Shown here: one piece after another, positions 36,101 through 48,119 of the stretch
Position numbering within the stretch: the stretch's first letter is position 1
How the letters are laid out: each line of letters opens with the position of its first letter
Assembly (NCBI GenBank): GCA_020736575.1
Contig: JAGPYM010000088.1
Span: forward strand, 1 to 64,000
Length of the DNA stretch: 64,000 nt
From: Thelonectria olida
Lineage: Eukaryota; Ascomycota; Sordariomycetes; Hypocreales; Nectriaceae
Direction: 5' to 3'
Notes under the pieces: generated by a model
Seen by the model: only the letters and a program-made list of their open reading frames with translations
Told to the model about the DNA's origin: nothing
The model's database searches: none
Translations under genes and position numbers: made by a program

Positions 36101-36699
36101 TTGACAGGTTCCGCAAATTGTCCAAGAGAGGTCCAGCCGGCGCAGGCAACATAGAATGGAATGGGTTTGCTTCCATGCGCAGAGTCTCCGGTTGAGTGAA
36201 TGTGTGGCTGCCAGGTCCAAACCGGCACCCGGTGACAACCGGAAGGCGATGCTCCTGCATCCAGTTTAGGTCTGACCCTGGCATGTGTTGAAGTATCGTC
36301 TTAGCTCCAGCCCGAGCACCTCAGGCGAGGAATAACTGGATTGGAATTCATGCTCCGGAGTGTATCTTAGGGCTTGGGTTGTGGAAGGTGACGACCCGCG
36401 ATGCCTTTGCTAGTAGTAGCATACCACCGACATCTCGACAAGTGAAATACGTATTGTTATTACTGAATTCTCCCTTTAAGTAAGAAATAGCAATTTATTT
36501 ATACACAGTTGCTCTTATATTATTAAAGTAAGCTGTAATACTTAATCTACTTACTTCTAACTTATTATCTTCATAAAAGTTCCTCATTGTTTTCAGCTAT
36601 AATACAAGCAGGATTATATGTAGCAATCTCAGCCTATATCTCCAGCGCTCTATTCTTATATCTCTTGTTTATGGGAATTTCATCAACGGCATGTCATAG
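33177..36699. other. 3.5-kb gene-free region
   Basis: Nothing can be assigned. The part next to 33176 is the chitinase promoter. Open frames at 33530-33715, 34255-34593, 35212-35532 and 35978-36238 carry no motif I recognise, and the composition is normal except for an AT-rich patch at 36480-36600. It may contain highly decayed genes or transposon remnants. Confidence 0.45.
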
Positions 36700-37880
36700 T
36701 TGTTGAACTGAAGGGTAGGTAACTCGAAGGTTCACTGTAACACCCACTCACTCAGCCCCGGCAACTGTGTCAGGCTTCTCTTCCGTCATTCCAGCAATCT
36801 CGAGGAGGGTACCGTTATTACGCGCGCGCTGGAGCGACCCGTATTCTCCTGTCATAACGAAGACATCGACGTGGGGCAGTATAATGTCATAAGGGATATA
36901 ATCTGCCACCTGGCAGTTCGAAGGGACCAGCACACCCATTGGCAATGTGACGTTTGGTCTGCCCAGTGCGATGACCACGATGATGTCCGAGCGATCTTTC
37001 AGCGTAGTCATGATGGGGACGACCAGCTAGTCTAAGTCCTATTCGATGGTTCCTTGGCAGATAAAGACAACGTTCTTCTTGGTGGCTGTGCTGCTATTTG
37101 TGATATGATCCCATCAGAATGGCCTCTCCCACCTGCCCGCCGTCCCTTCAGAGATAGCCGTAGTAGGATAGCTACCAGCAAAACGCAGAGTGTTTGGAGC
37201 GTCACTCCTTGGGTACTCCGTGCCGGGTGTGCACATTTGTGAGAAGGGATCTGGTAGAGTGTAGAGCGAATGAAGCAAGAAGTGCGCATCTGGCTCTGCT
37301 CTGACGCTCGCGAGTGCTTCCACATATGCCGCTTGGAAATGGGCAAAGAACTACTTCTAGGCTGCATTCGCAAGCTTGTTCCGCTCTCGGCCCTCTGGAG
37401 ACCTGTCTGGCAGCATGCCACTTCCAAAAGGCGAGTGGTCCACGCTAGTGGGGTAGGATTGGGTTGAGACTGATGGCAATAAAGCCATCGGGGCGAAGAC
37501 CTGGTGCGCCGAGCATGATGGCCAAGGCGCCAAATTTCAAGCTCTCGGTCATGAGAATGATGGACCTGTAGGGACATCGGGCGCAGAACGTTTTCATAGC
37601 TTTCTGGATAGCCTCGTGCTGTGAAGGCAACGATTTGCAAAATATGTCGATCAAGTCGTGGTTGAAAAACGCGGCCCTTCCAGATGTTTTTGACCTGCGG
37701 GCCCTTGAGAGAAGATTTTCCAGCTTAGCTCGTGAGCTCCAGATCATCAGTGGTGCTGATGAGCTCGAATTCGCCGTCGTTGAGAATGGGCAGATGAGGT
37801 CTGATCTTGGATTAGAAAGCCGGAAATACCTTCTCGGGCATCTCTGCAGCTTGCACATGGCAGGTGATGATGTCTCTCGG
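36700..37880 (-). pseudogene. UDP-glycosyltransferase pseudogene
   Basis: Decayed MGT/sterol-type family-1 glycosyltransferase. Reading the minus strand, pieces in changing frames are HDLIDIFCKSLPSQHEAIQ, LMTESLKFGALAIMLGAPGL, GFIAISLNPILP, then SQMCTPGTEYPRSDAPNT and LRFAG, KNVVFICQGTIE, LVVPIM, RSDIIVVIALGR, and the donor-sugar region YDIILPHVDVFVMTGEYGSLQ and TEEKPDTVAGAE. Stops interrupt it at 37039-37041 and 37027-37029 (both TAG) and at 36748-36750 (TGA where Trp is expected before VGVTVNL). The N-terminal acceptor domain is largely lost. It once would have glycosylated a lipid or secondary metabolite. Confidence 0.82.
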
Positions 37881-38090
37881 ACCATCGGAGAATACTCTCG
37901 TCCTGGTTGGCTCTCCAAGCCACATGCAAACCTCCGCTCTGGAATATATCTTATCCATCAGCCCTATTTGGCCTTCTTTCTCCTTTGCATCACCCTGATT
38001 CATGCACAGAGCATCACCCCAGAAGCGTCGATGCTTGTTTGACTGCCTCAATCTCTTTAAAGCGTTGCAGAGGTTTATGTAACGTCGTGT
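37880..38090 (-). pseudogene. HET-domain (heterokaryon incompatibility) fragment
   Basis: A short run on the minus strand reads RYINLCNALKRLRQSNKHRR, then FWGDALCMNQGDAKEKEGQ and LMDKIYSRAEVCMWLGEPT, the conserved core of HET domains (usual form WIDALCINQ). Neither the start of the domain nor a continuation is present. It abuts the glycosyltransferase remnant at about 37880, so a rearrangement has joined pieces of two unrelated genes. Confidence 0.75.
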
Positions 38091-39789
38091 TCCTTGCGGT
38101 CACCCCAGGCCCCCAGAGTCACCCCAGCTAAAGAACAGTGCCTAGGATTCCATTAGAGTCGAAGACACACGGTTGGTGTTTTAAAAACCAGATCACTCAC
38201 TGTATTACGCATTTTTATGCTAAGTTCCAGCGAACCGTACTTTCCCGAGGGGCGTAATTCGCGATGCAGTAGTCGAGAGAGAGACAGGCCAACGCTGATG
38301 GATACAACTTTTGTTCGTCAGCTAAGTCCTGTGGGCCTGAGATAGACTCAAGGTGTCGCATTGCCAGCTACGCCAAAAAGGAATGCGCACTCCGCTGGAA
38401 CGTCGTGCAAATACTATGGGTATGCTGGTGCTAACACAAGGACCTCTTGCATTACCCCGAGGAAGTCTTGGCAGCTTTGGATTGCCCTTCGAGGTCCTCG
38501 GCATTCTTGGTAAGTGGGTAGAAACCAGCTTTGCTCAAGCCCAGCAGCCCGATGTCTTGGAGAGTCCGAGATGCTGGGCCCATGTTCGACTTCCACTCGA
38601 TTGCATCCACAAGTCGTCGGGCATTCTGCGAGTTCTCGATTGTATGCCGCGCAGAAACCTGCAGAAACACATACCTATCCCCGAAGGCCTCGTCGTCCGG
38701 CTCGCGAAATAGCGGGTCCTCGCTTCGTGAAGTTATCTGCGCGTTGGCTGGGTCCGAATAAGACAAAGCCTCCTCCAGGCAGGATCCGTTGCACAAAACA
38801 AGCAGTGCGCAGTCTGGTGAGGCGGTCGAGATGGTTGAACCAAGCGACCGGCTCTTCTGGAATATCACCCTCATTGAGCCTCAACGCCCCCAACTGCTGC
38901 TGAATGATCGCAAGCAACTTAAAAGGTGAGACCTATGGGACAGTGGATTGATTCGATTGACTGGAGAGATTTCAGCCTCACAAGCTATTGAAACACCATT
39001 GACCCCCTATGCGATGCTAATGGCTGAAGATCTGCCCGTATTTCAAGGCGAGCAGCTGAAAAGGACGATAGGAGGCCGGCGCACGAGGCATTTCGTGCTG
39101 CCGTTTCCACACCGCAGAGGGCTTGTCGCAGATCAACCCTGGCCAACTACCTAACCCTTCGTCACACGGGAAGTGCAGGTCACTTGGTGAGGCGCCTGTT
39201 TCATAGCTGAGGAAATGACATCCGAGATGCTGATTAGTCAATGATAGTGAAATGAATCTATCTCTCCGGCATCTAGTCGATCTATTCGAACTAGCCGAGA
39301 TTTCTGTAGTTGCATTGGTATGTCTTCCGCCCGACCAACAAGGATCAGCCGACAGCAACTCTCATCGCTGGATACTAAAGATGTATCCACAATGATACGC
39401 AACGAGAATGATGCTTCTCAATCAAGCCATCGGCAACGGCGGAGAAGATGGAGGTTTATCATGGAGGACGCGGGGACCATAAATATGGCCGTGTCTCTCA
39501 CCGAAACGTCTCGCCTTGGGTGCAAGTGCGGCTACGATGGACGCCAAGTGACTGGCCATTTTGGGTTGTCGTTTGTTCCAATTTCCACCGAACCGTGATG
39601 CGATGAATATTTGCGCTTAGGAAGTTGAGGACGCTGGTTCTAAGAATGATCGTGTTAAGGCTATGTGCTTCATCAACTTCAGCAACAAGAGTAATCTCTA
39701 CCAAACCACAGCCATCGCTCTTGAGCATTTTGCCTAGCGCGGTTATGACCGAGCTGCCTTATGCCTGGTGCTTGTAACCTGCCTGCCGT
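38091..39789. other. gene-poor region with unassigned open frames
   Basis: Overlapping frames at 38452-38917 (minus) include EDPLFREPDDEAFGDRYVFL and HLDRLTRLRTACFVQRILPGG, which look protein-like but match no family I can name; they may be decayed. 38948-39760 shows nothing recognisable. Confidence 0.35.
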
Positions 39790-40871
39790 CTACAGCTCAT
39801 CATTTTCCGTTGACTGTTTATTAGGATCATCCAAGCCTTCAAACAAGTCGACCCCCCACTTCTTCCCGGGATTGTTGAGGCGAATCCTCTTATCCTGCAC
39901 CGCAACTTGAGCCAGCTCGTCATTTGTAAATCTGATGTCCTGCGATTTGAAGTTCTCATCGATGTATTTCTCATGCGTACTCTTTGGAATCACAACCGTG
40001 TCTCTCTGCTGCCCCCAAGCCAGCACCGCCTGAGCGACTGTGGCGTTCTTGCGCGCGGCTATCTTCTTCCAAAAGGGGTCGTCCAGGATGCTGGGGATGT
40101 TGGGGTCATACGTAGGGTTCGTGTTGGCGAGCGGGGAGTATGCAATGACCTTGATGCCTTGCTCAATGTGAAAGTCCACAAAAGCCTGCTGCTGAAGGTA
40201 TGGGTGTGTCTCAAACTCGTGGGCGTACGGGCGGATAGTAGCAACCTCCAGGATCTTTTTAATATCGCGCGGGGCAAAGTTGGAAAGTCCAATGTGACGA
40301 GTCAAGTTGGCGGGAACCAGGTCTTCCAGTGCAAGCCAAGTATCGACGATGGAAGTGTCTTTGTCAAGCTCTGTTTCCCCAGGGACAAAAGCGACCGGCC
40401 AATGGATCAGGTAAAGATCGAGGTACTCAACTCTGAGATCGGAGATGGACTTTTCGATGGCTTTGCGCACCAGCTCAGGGCGATGGTCGGTGTTCCAGAG
40501 CTTGCTAGTCACCCAGATGTCGTTTCGAGAGAGTCCCGAGGCTTTGATGCCCTCTCCAACTTCTCCTTCGTTGCGGTAAATAGCCGCAGCGTCAATGTGA
40601 CGATATCCGGACCTCAGGGCGTACTTTACTGCATGAGACACCTGCCAATAGCGATCAATAGAGGGTCAAGAATTGACGAACAAGAAAAGCAACAATGAGA
40701 ACACAAACATACCTCGCCTTTTTTTGCAAGCCAGGTTCCCAAGCCAAAGGGGGGGATCTCCGCCTGATGGTTAGATATAGAGAGTGGCTTTGGACCAATC
40801 GCGAGTGAAAGGAATGTGTAAAGAGCCAGGGAGAGACAGGCAAGCCCGGAAACAGCTTTAACAAACCCCAT
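39790..40871 (-). CDS. aldo/keto reductase with N-terminal hydrophobic segment
   Basis: AKR-superfamily NADPH-dependent oxidoreductase of 336 residues, two exons (40713-40871 and 39790-40641, intron 71 bp). The TIM-barrel signature is RHIDAAAIYRNE; the catalytic tetrad is Asp70, Tyr75, Lys100 (VTSKLWN) and His133 (LIHWPV). GLSNF and the cofactor motif VIPKSTHEKYIDEN are present. It reduces aldehydes or ketones to alcohols; yeast Gcy1/Ypr1-like enzymes are the nearest type. Unusually, residues 1-26 (MGFVKAVSGLACLSLALYTF and following) form a hydrophobic segment ahead of the normal barrel start IPPFGLGTW, suggesting ER targeting or a membrane anchor where most AKRs are cytosolic. Confidence 0.93.
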
Positions 40872-41539
40872 ATTTAACTGTTAGAACTGGTAAGAATTTG
40901 AGGAGCCAAAATGTCTTAATAGCGCAGAAAGGGCCAAAACCTGACATGAAAGCCTTAAGAGACTTCATGGAGCGTTGTATTTGCCAGGGCACACTCACGT
41001 GATATTGCAGCATACAGGGATGCCATGACATCAACGACTAGACTTGTCACACAGAGCAGAATGATTATCACTCCAGTCAAAGAAAGGGAAAAGATCAACC
41101 GAAAAGTTCTTTCGTTCAAACCCAGATTGAATATGAGTGCGTACAATTCTCGCCTATCATTTCGCTTGGACATATGCTAACTTACTAACTTACATTCTTC
41201 GGACCCCTGAGTGTTTGCCGGCCGTAAACGTCTTGCTCCTAGCCAACCTTGCCACTAACAGACATGACGAGTTCATTGCGGTATTTATTGACCGGATTTG
41301 TAAATACATTATCCACCGGTCCGGCGGTCAGTATACCAAATTGTGTTGGCCAACTTGGCCTTGTACTCCCGGACTAAGCATGACACGATGTTTTTTTAAC
41401 TTTAGATGGCAGTTGTTAAACTTGACAATAGCGTCTCCGGCAAGGCTCTCAATTCTTCCCAGGTACCCTAAGATTAGAATCACAAGCATGTAATTCTTAG
41501 CATTGTTAAAATTCCCAGTGTTCTCTTAGTTATAGAGAG
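40872..41539. other. upstream region of the AKR gene
   Basis: No gene recognised. The open frame at 41137-41493 has no motif. The end grades into the AT-rich block. Confidence 0.45.
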
Positions 41540-42490
41540 CTATAATATTATTAGTGTATTTAGACCCCGATTAGCTCGCGCACTTTGTGAAAGGACTTTA
41601 CTTTAAAATAGGAATTAAACTTATTATTATAGCTTTTATACCTTTTAAAATATAAGTGTTTTTTCCATTTAAGTGGTATTTCTATTAAGCTTTTAAATAA
41701 CTTTTAAATAGCTGGTTTTTTAATATATTTAACTTTTAGCACTCTTTTTTAAACTTAAAAAAGGAAAAGTTATTAAAAAATAAAAAGCTAATATTTACTT
41801 TTAAGCTATTTTTAAAGTTTTTTTTTTAAATTATATTAAAAAAATATTTAAATTATATATTAAATATATTTAATATATTTATAGCTTTTATTTTACTTTT
41901 CTTTTTTATAAATCTTATAAAAAAGCTTATTATAATAAATATAAAACTAAGTTTTACTTATATTAAGTTTTATTATATATTAATATTTAAGTTAGCTTAT
42001 TTTAATAAATAATATAAAAGTCTTTATTAATTAAATATATTTAATATAATTTATATACTTTTATTTATAATATTTAACTTTTTAATTATTACTATTTTTA
42101 ATTATAATTTATTTAGTTAATTAGAATTTAATTATATTAAATATATATTATATAATTAGTTTAATTATTTAAATTAAAGTTAAATAAAATTATACTTTTA
42201 TATTAAAAGTTTAAAATAAAGTTTTTTAAATATAGTTTATTTAATAAGACTCTTTATTTTAAAATTAATTATACATTTTATTAATAAATATATTATTAAA
42301 AATATAAAGTTAAAATTTAAATTATATTAACTTTTATTATATATTTAAATCTTTAGCCTTTTTATAAATATTATCTTATTATTTACTATATAAACCTTTT
42401 TTTAAATATAGTAAAAATTTAAAATAAGTTAATTTTATATACCCTATTTAACACTTTTCTACTATTTATTACTATTAATTCTTATAATAG
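41540..42490. repeat. second AT-rich RIP-type block
   Basis: Same composition as 1-2200: nearly only A+T, with CA, TG and CG nearly absent. 41925-42030 matches 1090-1200 (AAAAGCTTATTATAATA followed by a TTTTACTTATATTAA-like stretch), and 42180-42370 matches 1490-1680 (ACTTTTATATTAAAAG, then TTAAAATAA and TATTATATATTTAAAT). The two blocks are therefore diverged copies of the same repeat in the same orientation. Confidence 0.8.
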
Positions 42491-42929
42491 AAAATATATT
42501 CTATTTCTAGTAGTAATACGCCACGCAGCAAGCGAAACAGGTCGCTTATAATCCGTCACGGCCTGATCCTACCAAATGTTAATAAGGCAGCTAAAGCTCC
42601 TTATTAATTGCTACAATTGCAACCAATACCCAACCTTTGCCCTGTGGCGTGGTGGTTAGATGTGTGCTATGACATATCGTCCCACTTTACAGTAAGAGAA
42701 GCAGATCGAATGTCTACTAGAAGGCCGTGGCTGAGACTTAGAAGTGGTATTGGCCGTTGGATGTCTTGATCATACCATACCCGCCAGCCACAATAGTCCA
42801 ACAGCCCGAAGTCGACCAGTATAAAAAGTCTGCATCAGATCACACCGTGGCCATGTGTGACTGACTCTGAGCCATCGCCTTGAAATACAAGATTCCTCAA
42901 AGAAACCAACTCCCTACCGCTTTCCAACA

Positions 42930-43538
42930 ATGGGGCTTATGAGTGTCTTCAGGACTAAGAAGGATAAAGCGAAGAATAATGACGTTCGTGACTCTCATTG
43001 CATTTGCTATTCGCCAAGAGCTTTCACTGAACTAATTTGGCCGGGCAGGAAGCCTTCCTGGAAGTCGCAAATCAAAGAGGAGAGATTGCGACTTTTAGTA
43101 CCAGACAAAACTCTCACTTTGGGATTTCTAGAGAACACGAGAGGCAAGTAACATATAGGCCGCATGACAAGAACGGAGGGTATGTATCACCCCAGGTAGT
43201 CCACAAACCCACGACATTATCCTCTCCGCTTTATGTCAACGTGTCAGAGGCTCTCGGGCTGACTCACTTTCTTTAGAAGTGAGAGTGATGAGGATGCGGA
43301 CAATGCGTCCTTGAATATCTCACAGCATCGGAGCAGTCACCGAGGCCAAGCACAATGGGGAGAGCGAAAAACTGACCAGGACACACGGTATGTTCTCTGA
43401 GGCGGCCTGCGAGGTCCCTTTCCCATGGCATCTAACAGGCGGGGCAGACATATCCCGAGTCGCCGACGCACCGAGCGAATCACGCAGGAAACCGTGGGTG
43501 CGAGATTGACCAAGACAGAGCTGTCCAGCTTCAGTTGA
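42930..43538 (+). CDS. small hypothetical protein, four exons
   Basis: Hand-spliced model: exons 42930-42983, 43049-43179, 43277-43387 and 43439-43538, giving 131 residues with all phases closing. The third and fourth exons are preceded by textbook branch/acceptor signals (GCTGAC...CTTTAG, TCTAACAG); the first donor is GTTCGT, which is weak. The product starts MGLMSVFRTKKDKAKNNDEA, has EVANQRGEIATFS, an acidic SESDEDADN patch and a basic RGRHIPSRRRTERITQE end, and is hydrophilic without membrane segments. I do not recognise the family. A basic/acidic disordered protein is all that can be said. Confidence 0.5.
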
Positions 43539-46500
43539 ACACAGCCTCAACAGCAAGGCCGAGGGTGGATGGAACCGATTAGCCAGGGGGGTTTAACTGT
43601 TATAGGAGCTGCTGCGACCATGGCAGTCATGGGGTGGGCGAGGGACAGAATCATGTCTCCAAGTCAAACGCGCGATAAAGATTGAATGGACCATGGTGAA
43701 GTCGGATGGGAGAGGACCTTCAAAACGGTCCCACGGGCCGCAATGCAGAGAAGGTTCACATCGACTCCGCATCAACAATTGAAGCAGCCTGGTGTTCCTT
43801 TGAGTATTTGAGATGGGCTTTAAGAAAGTCTCCTGAATGAGTCATGTTCCATTGCCGACTTGGATTTCTTGTAATCTCCTTGCCCTGTTCAAGCACACAG
43901 TTGACAGCTGAATGGTTGGACGATATTTCATCAGAATCCGGGGGGGTCGAAGGGGAAATCTGCCTTTCATTTTCCTGCAATCCATCAGCATCCATGTCTA
44001 TTTCTACTTCCATCATTCCAGGTGCTATTCCTCCCGGAGGTCTAGGGCGTAACGCGCTTGCTGGCAATTAATCGGATGCCTGAGGACTTGGTTAGTGGAT
44101 TGGCTCGGCTTGTAGAACGCGAGACTCCGCTCCCACTCCGCTGGAAGAGAAAGCTGCTTTGATCTAGCCGATCAGGACATTGGATTGGTGCTGGATGATT
44201 TGAAGGAGGAGTGTCGCGTGAAAAATTCGCTCTGCAAGGCGGCTCTCTAACTTACGAGATTGAGTGGGATCATTATCGTGCATGCAGCACCTCCGCCCCT
44301 TGGTTTCCCAACAGGAGAGGTGTATGATCTGAGCAGACCCGGAGACGTGTCACGGCAACATCCGACAGTTTCTGGTTTGTTTGCCTTCTTACGCCGTGCT
44401 CTGGTTCACTTCTGAACGCCGTCACCGTTTCCCCCAGTCACGGCTACCAAACTGGCATTTATCATTAGAATACCTAAGGGATCTTAAGGCACGGCCACTA
44501 TGCTGGAAAAAAGCCAGCATTGTCCCTAATCAGCATAACCACGTCCTTTCCGTCAAAATCCCCCTCGACCTCTCTGAGTAGTCCTTCATGACGACTATCA
44601 TCAGGATCCAACACAAAGCCCCGCGCAAACGATATAGAGATCTATATGTTATGGGTCAGAGCCTCTGGGGCATGTTCTTCTCCTTTCAATGGAGCCTCCA
44701 GCCAATTTTGACATTCCTGATGTGAACAAACATTCGGCACGGCTTCTCACAGATAATAAGGAAGGCAATCCCAAACCCGGCGGGAAGCCCACGCAGTCCG
44801 TACCCTGCCGTCGGGTTCTCCCTCAGCGTTCAGACGAGTCATATACTCTGCCCAAGGCAGGTGCCATAGACACGCACGCAGTGAGCTCTGGAGATCTCTG
44901 AGGTCTTGCCGGTCGAGGCACGTTCTGCGGTACACGGCTCTCAGCCGGGCATCCCCGCTGCCGCTCTATTAGCACACTGCCTCCATCCACAACCCAAGTT
45001 GATGAATTACTAGATTCTGTTGCCAACTGAGCTTTCGGACAGAAATTCATGGTCGACCTTGTCAACCTCCGCGCTAATCTTCTCGAAGTCGCCTCCATCC
45101 GTCTTCAGACCAATCTGGATCCCGCGCTGGAGGCCATATATCCATTTTGGTCGCGGGTACGGATGAGTATGTATTACGTAAGATGATTGTAAAGATGTGG
45201 TTTCGCCAAGTTACAGCTGAAGCGTGATGGCTTGGGCACTTGGCGGCGTTGCAAATCAAATCTACGCAGAGTACTCTCGTACTGTCTTTTCCAATGTTGG
45301 AAGTCAACTTACGACGATCGTATGGTTTATAGCCATGGGAAAAGTGGTGTGGGAGGCGTCGGCGCTAGGTGCTCAGCTGAGCTGATGGCCAGGTCACCGT
45401 CACCTGTTCTATACACCCAGCTGAAAATCGATGGTGGGATCAGGCTTTGTCTGAGGACTTTTGGTGGCAAGGTGTCAGGACACTGAGCTTGGACGCGCAT
45501 TTATCAAGCCCAAGTGAAGGTCAGGTTTGGAGGGCCTGTGCTGCCAAATATAAGAACCTAGAGCGTGTCTCTCAAACCAATTCAACTCCAACTTGGTATT
45601 ATCACAACCGACAATAATACTATAATTTCCATTTATATGCTGACCACACGCCGTGCCTTCTTGGATACAGTCGAGGGAGTCCTGCCCGCCTCGTTCCGTA
45701 TCCGGATCCCACTACCGACAGATTCAGTGCGGCTTTATAAAACACCTGCTTAGTACTGCCAACAGATTAGATAAACAATTAGAAATATTAATTAGCTTAA
45801 TCAATTTAACTTAAGAATTGAATTTAATGAGATTAAACAAACCAGATTTAAGTCTTTAAACATTTTAATATATTTAATATTCCCAAGATGCTCTTAGAAT
45901 AATTGAAGTATATTTACTTTAACTGCCAGTTGAACGCGATTTTAGTACTGCTTAGCCACACCTTCCTTTATTATTTTACTTTCTCAAGACAATTCCCATT
46001 TGTGCCTGAGCAAAAATTTACACGTAGTCGCTCGTATGATCTACTAAAGTAAAGGAAGTGATACTTGAGAGACGCGTGGCAAGCGGTCGAATGCTTATAA
46101 TTAAAAACTGCTAGTAGAGCTTCAATCGGTAGCTGTTAAAACTCGTCAAAGAGTCAGCTTTATCGAAGATATAGTGTAATACTGGGACAGCTCAGGTGTA
46201 GGAAAATAATGTTTAATAGCTTATATTACTTATTGAAGATAAGCTTTAGAGTAGTGCTAAGAACCAGAAACTGCAAAGGCGATGAAATAGAAGTCTAGGC
46301 GCCTACTATTCTTCAGGACTGGGCTCCACGACTTGCTACTATTTACCCTGCTAGCATCTGTGTGTCGATTGGCTTTTGGGTTGGTTTTGTTGCTGCTGCA
46401 GCTAAGGCTGTAATGCTAGAAACGTCCGCGCCAAATTTTACAACACGGACGTCTCTCCCTCAAGAGCGCTTCGAAGCTGGACTCCTTTGGCATTTTGCCT

Positions 46501-46721
46501 CTTGCTCGAAGACAATGTGCTACCAACAACTTGGGAGCATAAACCTACCTAATCCTTGCAGCGGCGCTGACCATTGGTACAGTCTTGACGCTTCACGAGT
46601 ATACCTGGCGAAACCCCTCCGCCACTCCGTTACAATAAAAGTGATATTTATCGAGCCGTGCTGCAAGCGTAGGGTCGAGAACTTCATTGGAATACTATTT
46701 TAAGCTTCTGCCATCACCGGC
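43539..46721. other. gene-free or unassigned region
   Basis: The minus-strand frame at 43756-44067 has a Met-rich acidic start (MMEVEIDMDADGLQE) but no family features, and its longest form needs a non-ATG start. 45052-45183 on the plus strand reads MVDLVNLRANLLEVASIRLQ, too short to classify. 45780-46330 is AT-rich. Nothing else is seen. Confidence 0.35.
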
Positions 46722-47054
46722 TTATAGATGTAGACATGCGACTTGGGAGATAGCATTTCCCCAGCTACGCCAGTTTGTCAAGCAGACACACTTTCCTTCC
46801 CATCCACCCTCATATATCACTTTTTCAAAAGTCCGCTTCCCAACATCTGGTAAGGGTATTGTATAGTTTGTCAGGAGCTCGTGAAATTTTGAGTTAAGAT
46901 AAGTACTGAGGTGGCCATAATATCGACATGGAATCAAGCTGCGCAACTTACGAGCGGTGTAGTGGTATCCTTCTCTCAGTTCACTTGCTAAAGCTGCGGC
47001 TACACATCCGCCAGTCGTGCTAAAGCAGGCAATGGTATATTTCACAGAAGACAT
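46722..47054 (-). CDS. possible hypothetical ORF, 110 aa
   Basis: ATG-started open frame (MSSVKYTIACFSTTGGCVAA) with no recognised domain. An alternating helix-like region ELREGYHYTARKLRSL is visible. It could be a fragment of a longer decayed gene; there is no supporting neighbour. Confidence 0.2.
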   Translation of the reverse strand: MSSVKYTIACFSTTGGCVAAALASELREGYHYTARKLRSLIPCRYYGHLSTYLNSKFHELLTNYTIPLPDVGKRTFEKVIYEGGWEGKCVCLTNWRSWGNAISQVACLHL

Positions 47055-47273
47055 TCTTCAGACGGTCAAGCTCGCTCCGCTGTGAATAATCAACAGGGGC
47101 TGTGCGGAAGAGGTGAATTTCAAGAGGCTCGTTGCAGGCTCGCAGCACAAGTGGGGAAGATGGGTTTCTCAATATCTAACGGGTACATTCTGCAATCCCG
47201 GAGGCTTTAGATACGCGTTCAATAATAGTAACCAGGCTACTCTTTGACCAAACATTCGGTCCATCTAGGCTGA

Positions 47274-47486
47274 TTAATATTGATAGAAGTCAGGCTCATA
47301 CTTCCCATCCCAGTCCTCTATCCAGACTAGTGCTAGCAAGTAACGCACCTGCATTTGACGGCCTCGATGAGGCCCCGAACGGACTTTAGCCACAAGTCTT
47401 GGCCGGACCTGGGTGGCATTTCCCGCGTCTACTTTGATAGTAAATGCAGAATTATTGACGTAAATTTCGCCGATTCTACTGGCCAT
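47274..47486 (-). CDS. possible small protein, 70 aa
   Basis: ATG-started frame MASRIGEIYVNNSAFTIKVD...DGKYEPDFYQY. The N-terminal half looks like a compact beta-rich small protein, while the middle (RSGPHRGRQMQVRYLLA) could hide a short intron (GTCCGT...GCTAG, 56 bp). I cannot name it. Confidence 0.3.
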   Translation of the reverse strand: MASRIGEIYVNNSAFTIKVDAGNATQVRPRLVAKVRSGPHRGRQMQVRYLLALVWIEDWDGKYEPDFYQY

Positions 47487-48119
47487 TTGAGCTGTAAGAT
47501 CGCCTTATATGCAAGCGGGATTCTAGTGTAACCAAATGTATAGAAAGTCTGCAGATAGCTCCGAATATCCCTAGTAAAGACCAAAAAAATACATCTTAAG
47601 ACTAGGTTAAATGCTAGACTGCGAACCTAATAGTATAGGTATGTAAAGATAATAGCATTAAGATAGTCGATCGTCCTTTAGAAGTTAGATATAACAGCTG
47701 AAATAAAGCCATTACATTTAATGCCCCTTATATTACTATAGCCGGGCGTAGGAGTAATTGGAATCACCTTCCTATATAAGACAGATAAAAAGGGTCAGAT
47801 ATGGAAGCATGTAATGATCTGAGTGCACTTACCGCGGCCACTGGTCGCCGTAAATATGGCCACAATAGCCTTGTTCTGATCGTGATGTCTGCAGCACAGA
47901 TGCTGGCTCATACTCGGCTGCAATGTTGACCGGTTCTTCTTGGATTGAGAAAGAGACGTGCGGCTGTTTTGGTAGAGCTCGATCATCTGGAGGCCACGGA
48001 AGACAGCCGACGCGTGCGGTCAACGTCGAGCAAGCTCCACGCGGACAGTCCTATTATTGTTTTGGCCTGAGAATCACTTCGTGCCATTATTACACCTCAA
48101 AAACCTCGTAAACCCTAAG
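47487..48119. other. intergenic, no gene seen
   Basis: AT-leaning sequence downstream of the third zinc-cluster regulator. A frame at 47829-48023 has no features. Confidence 0.4.

Noticed and set aside
33177..36699. Numerous 60-113-residue frames as possible genes
   Set aside because: No motif, no coherent splice models and overlapping frames on both strands.
42640..42700. tRNA-like A-box (TGGCGTGGTGGTTAG)
   Set aside because: No B-box, no closing acceptor stem and no plausible anticodon loop follow.
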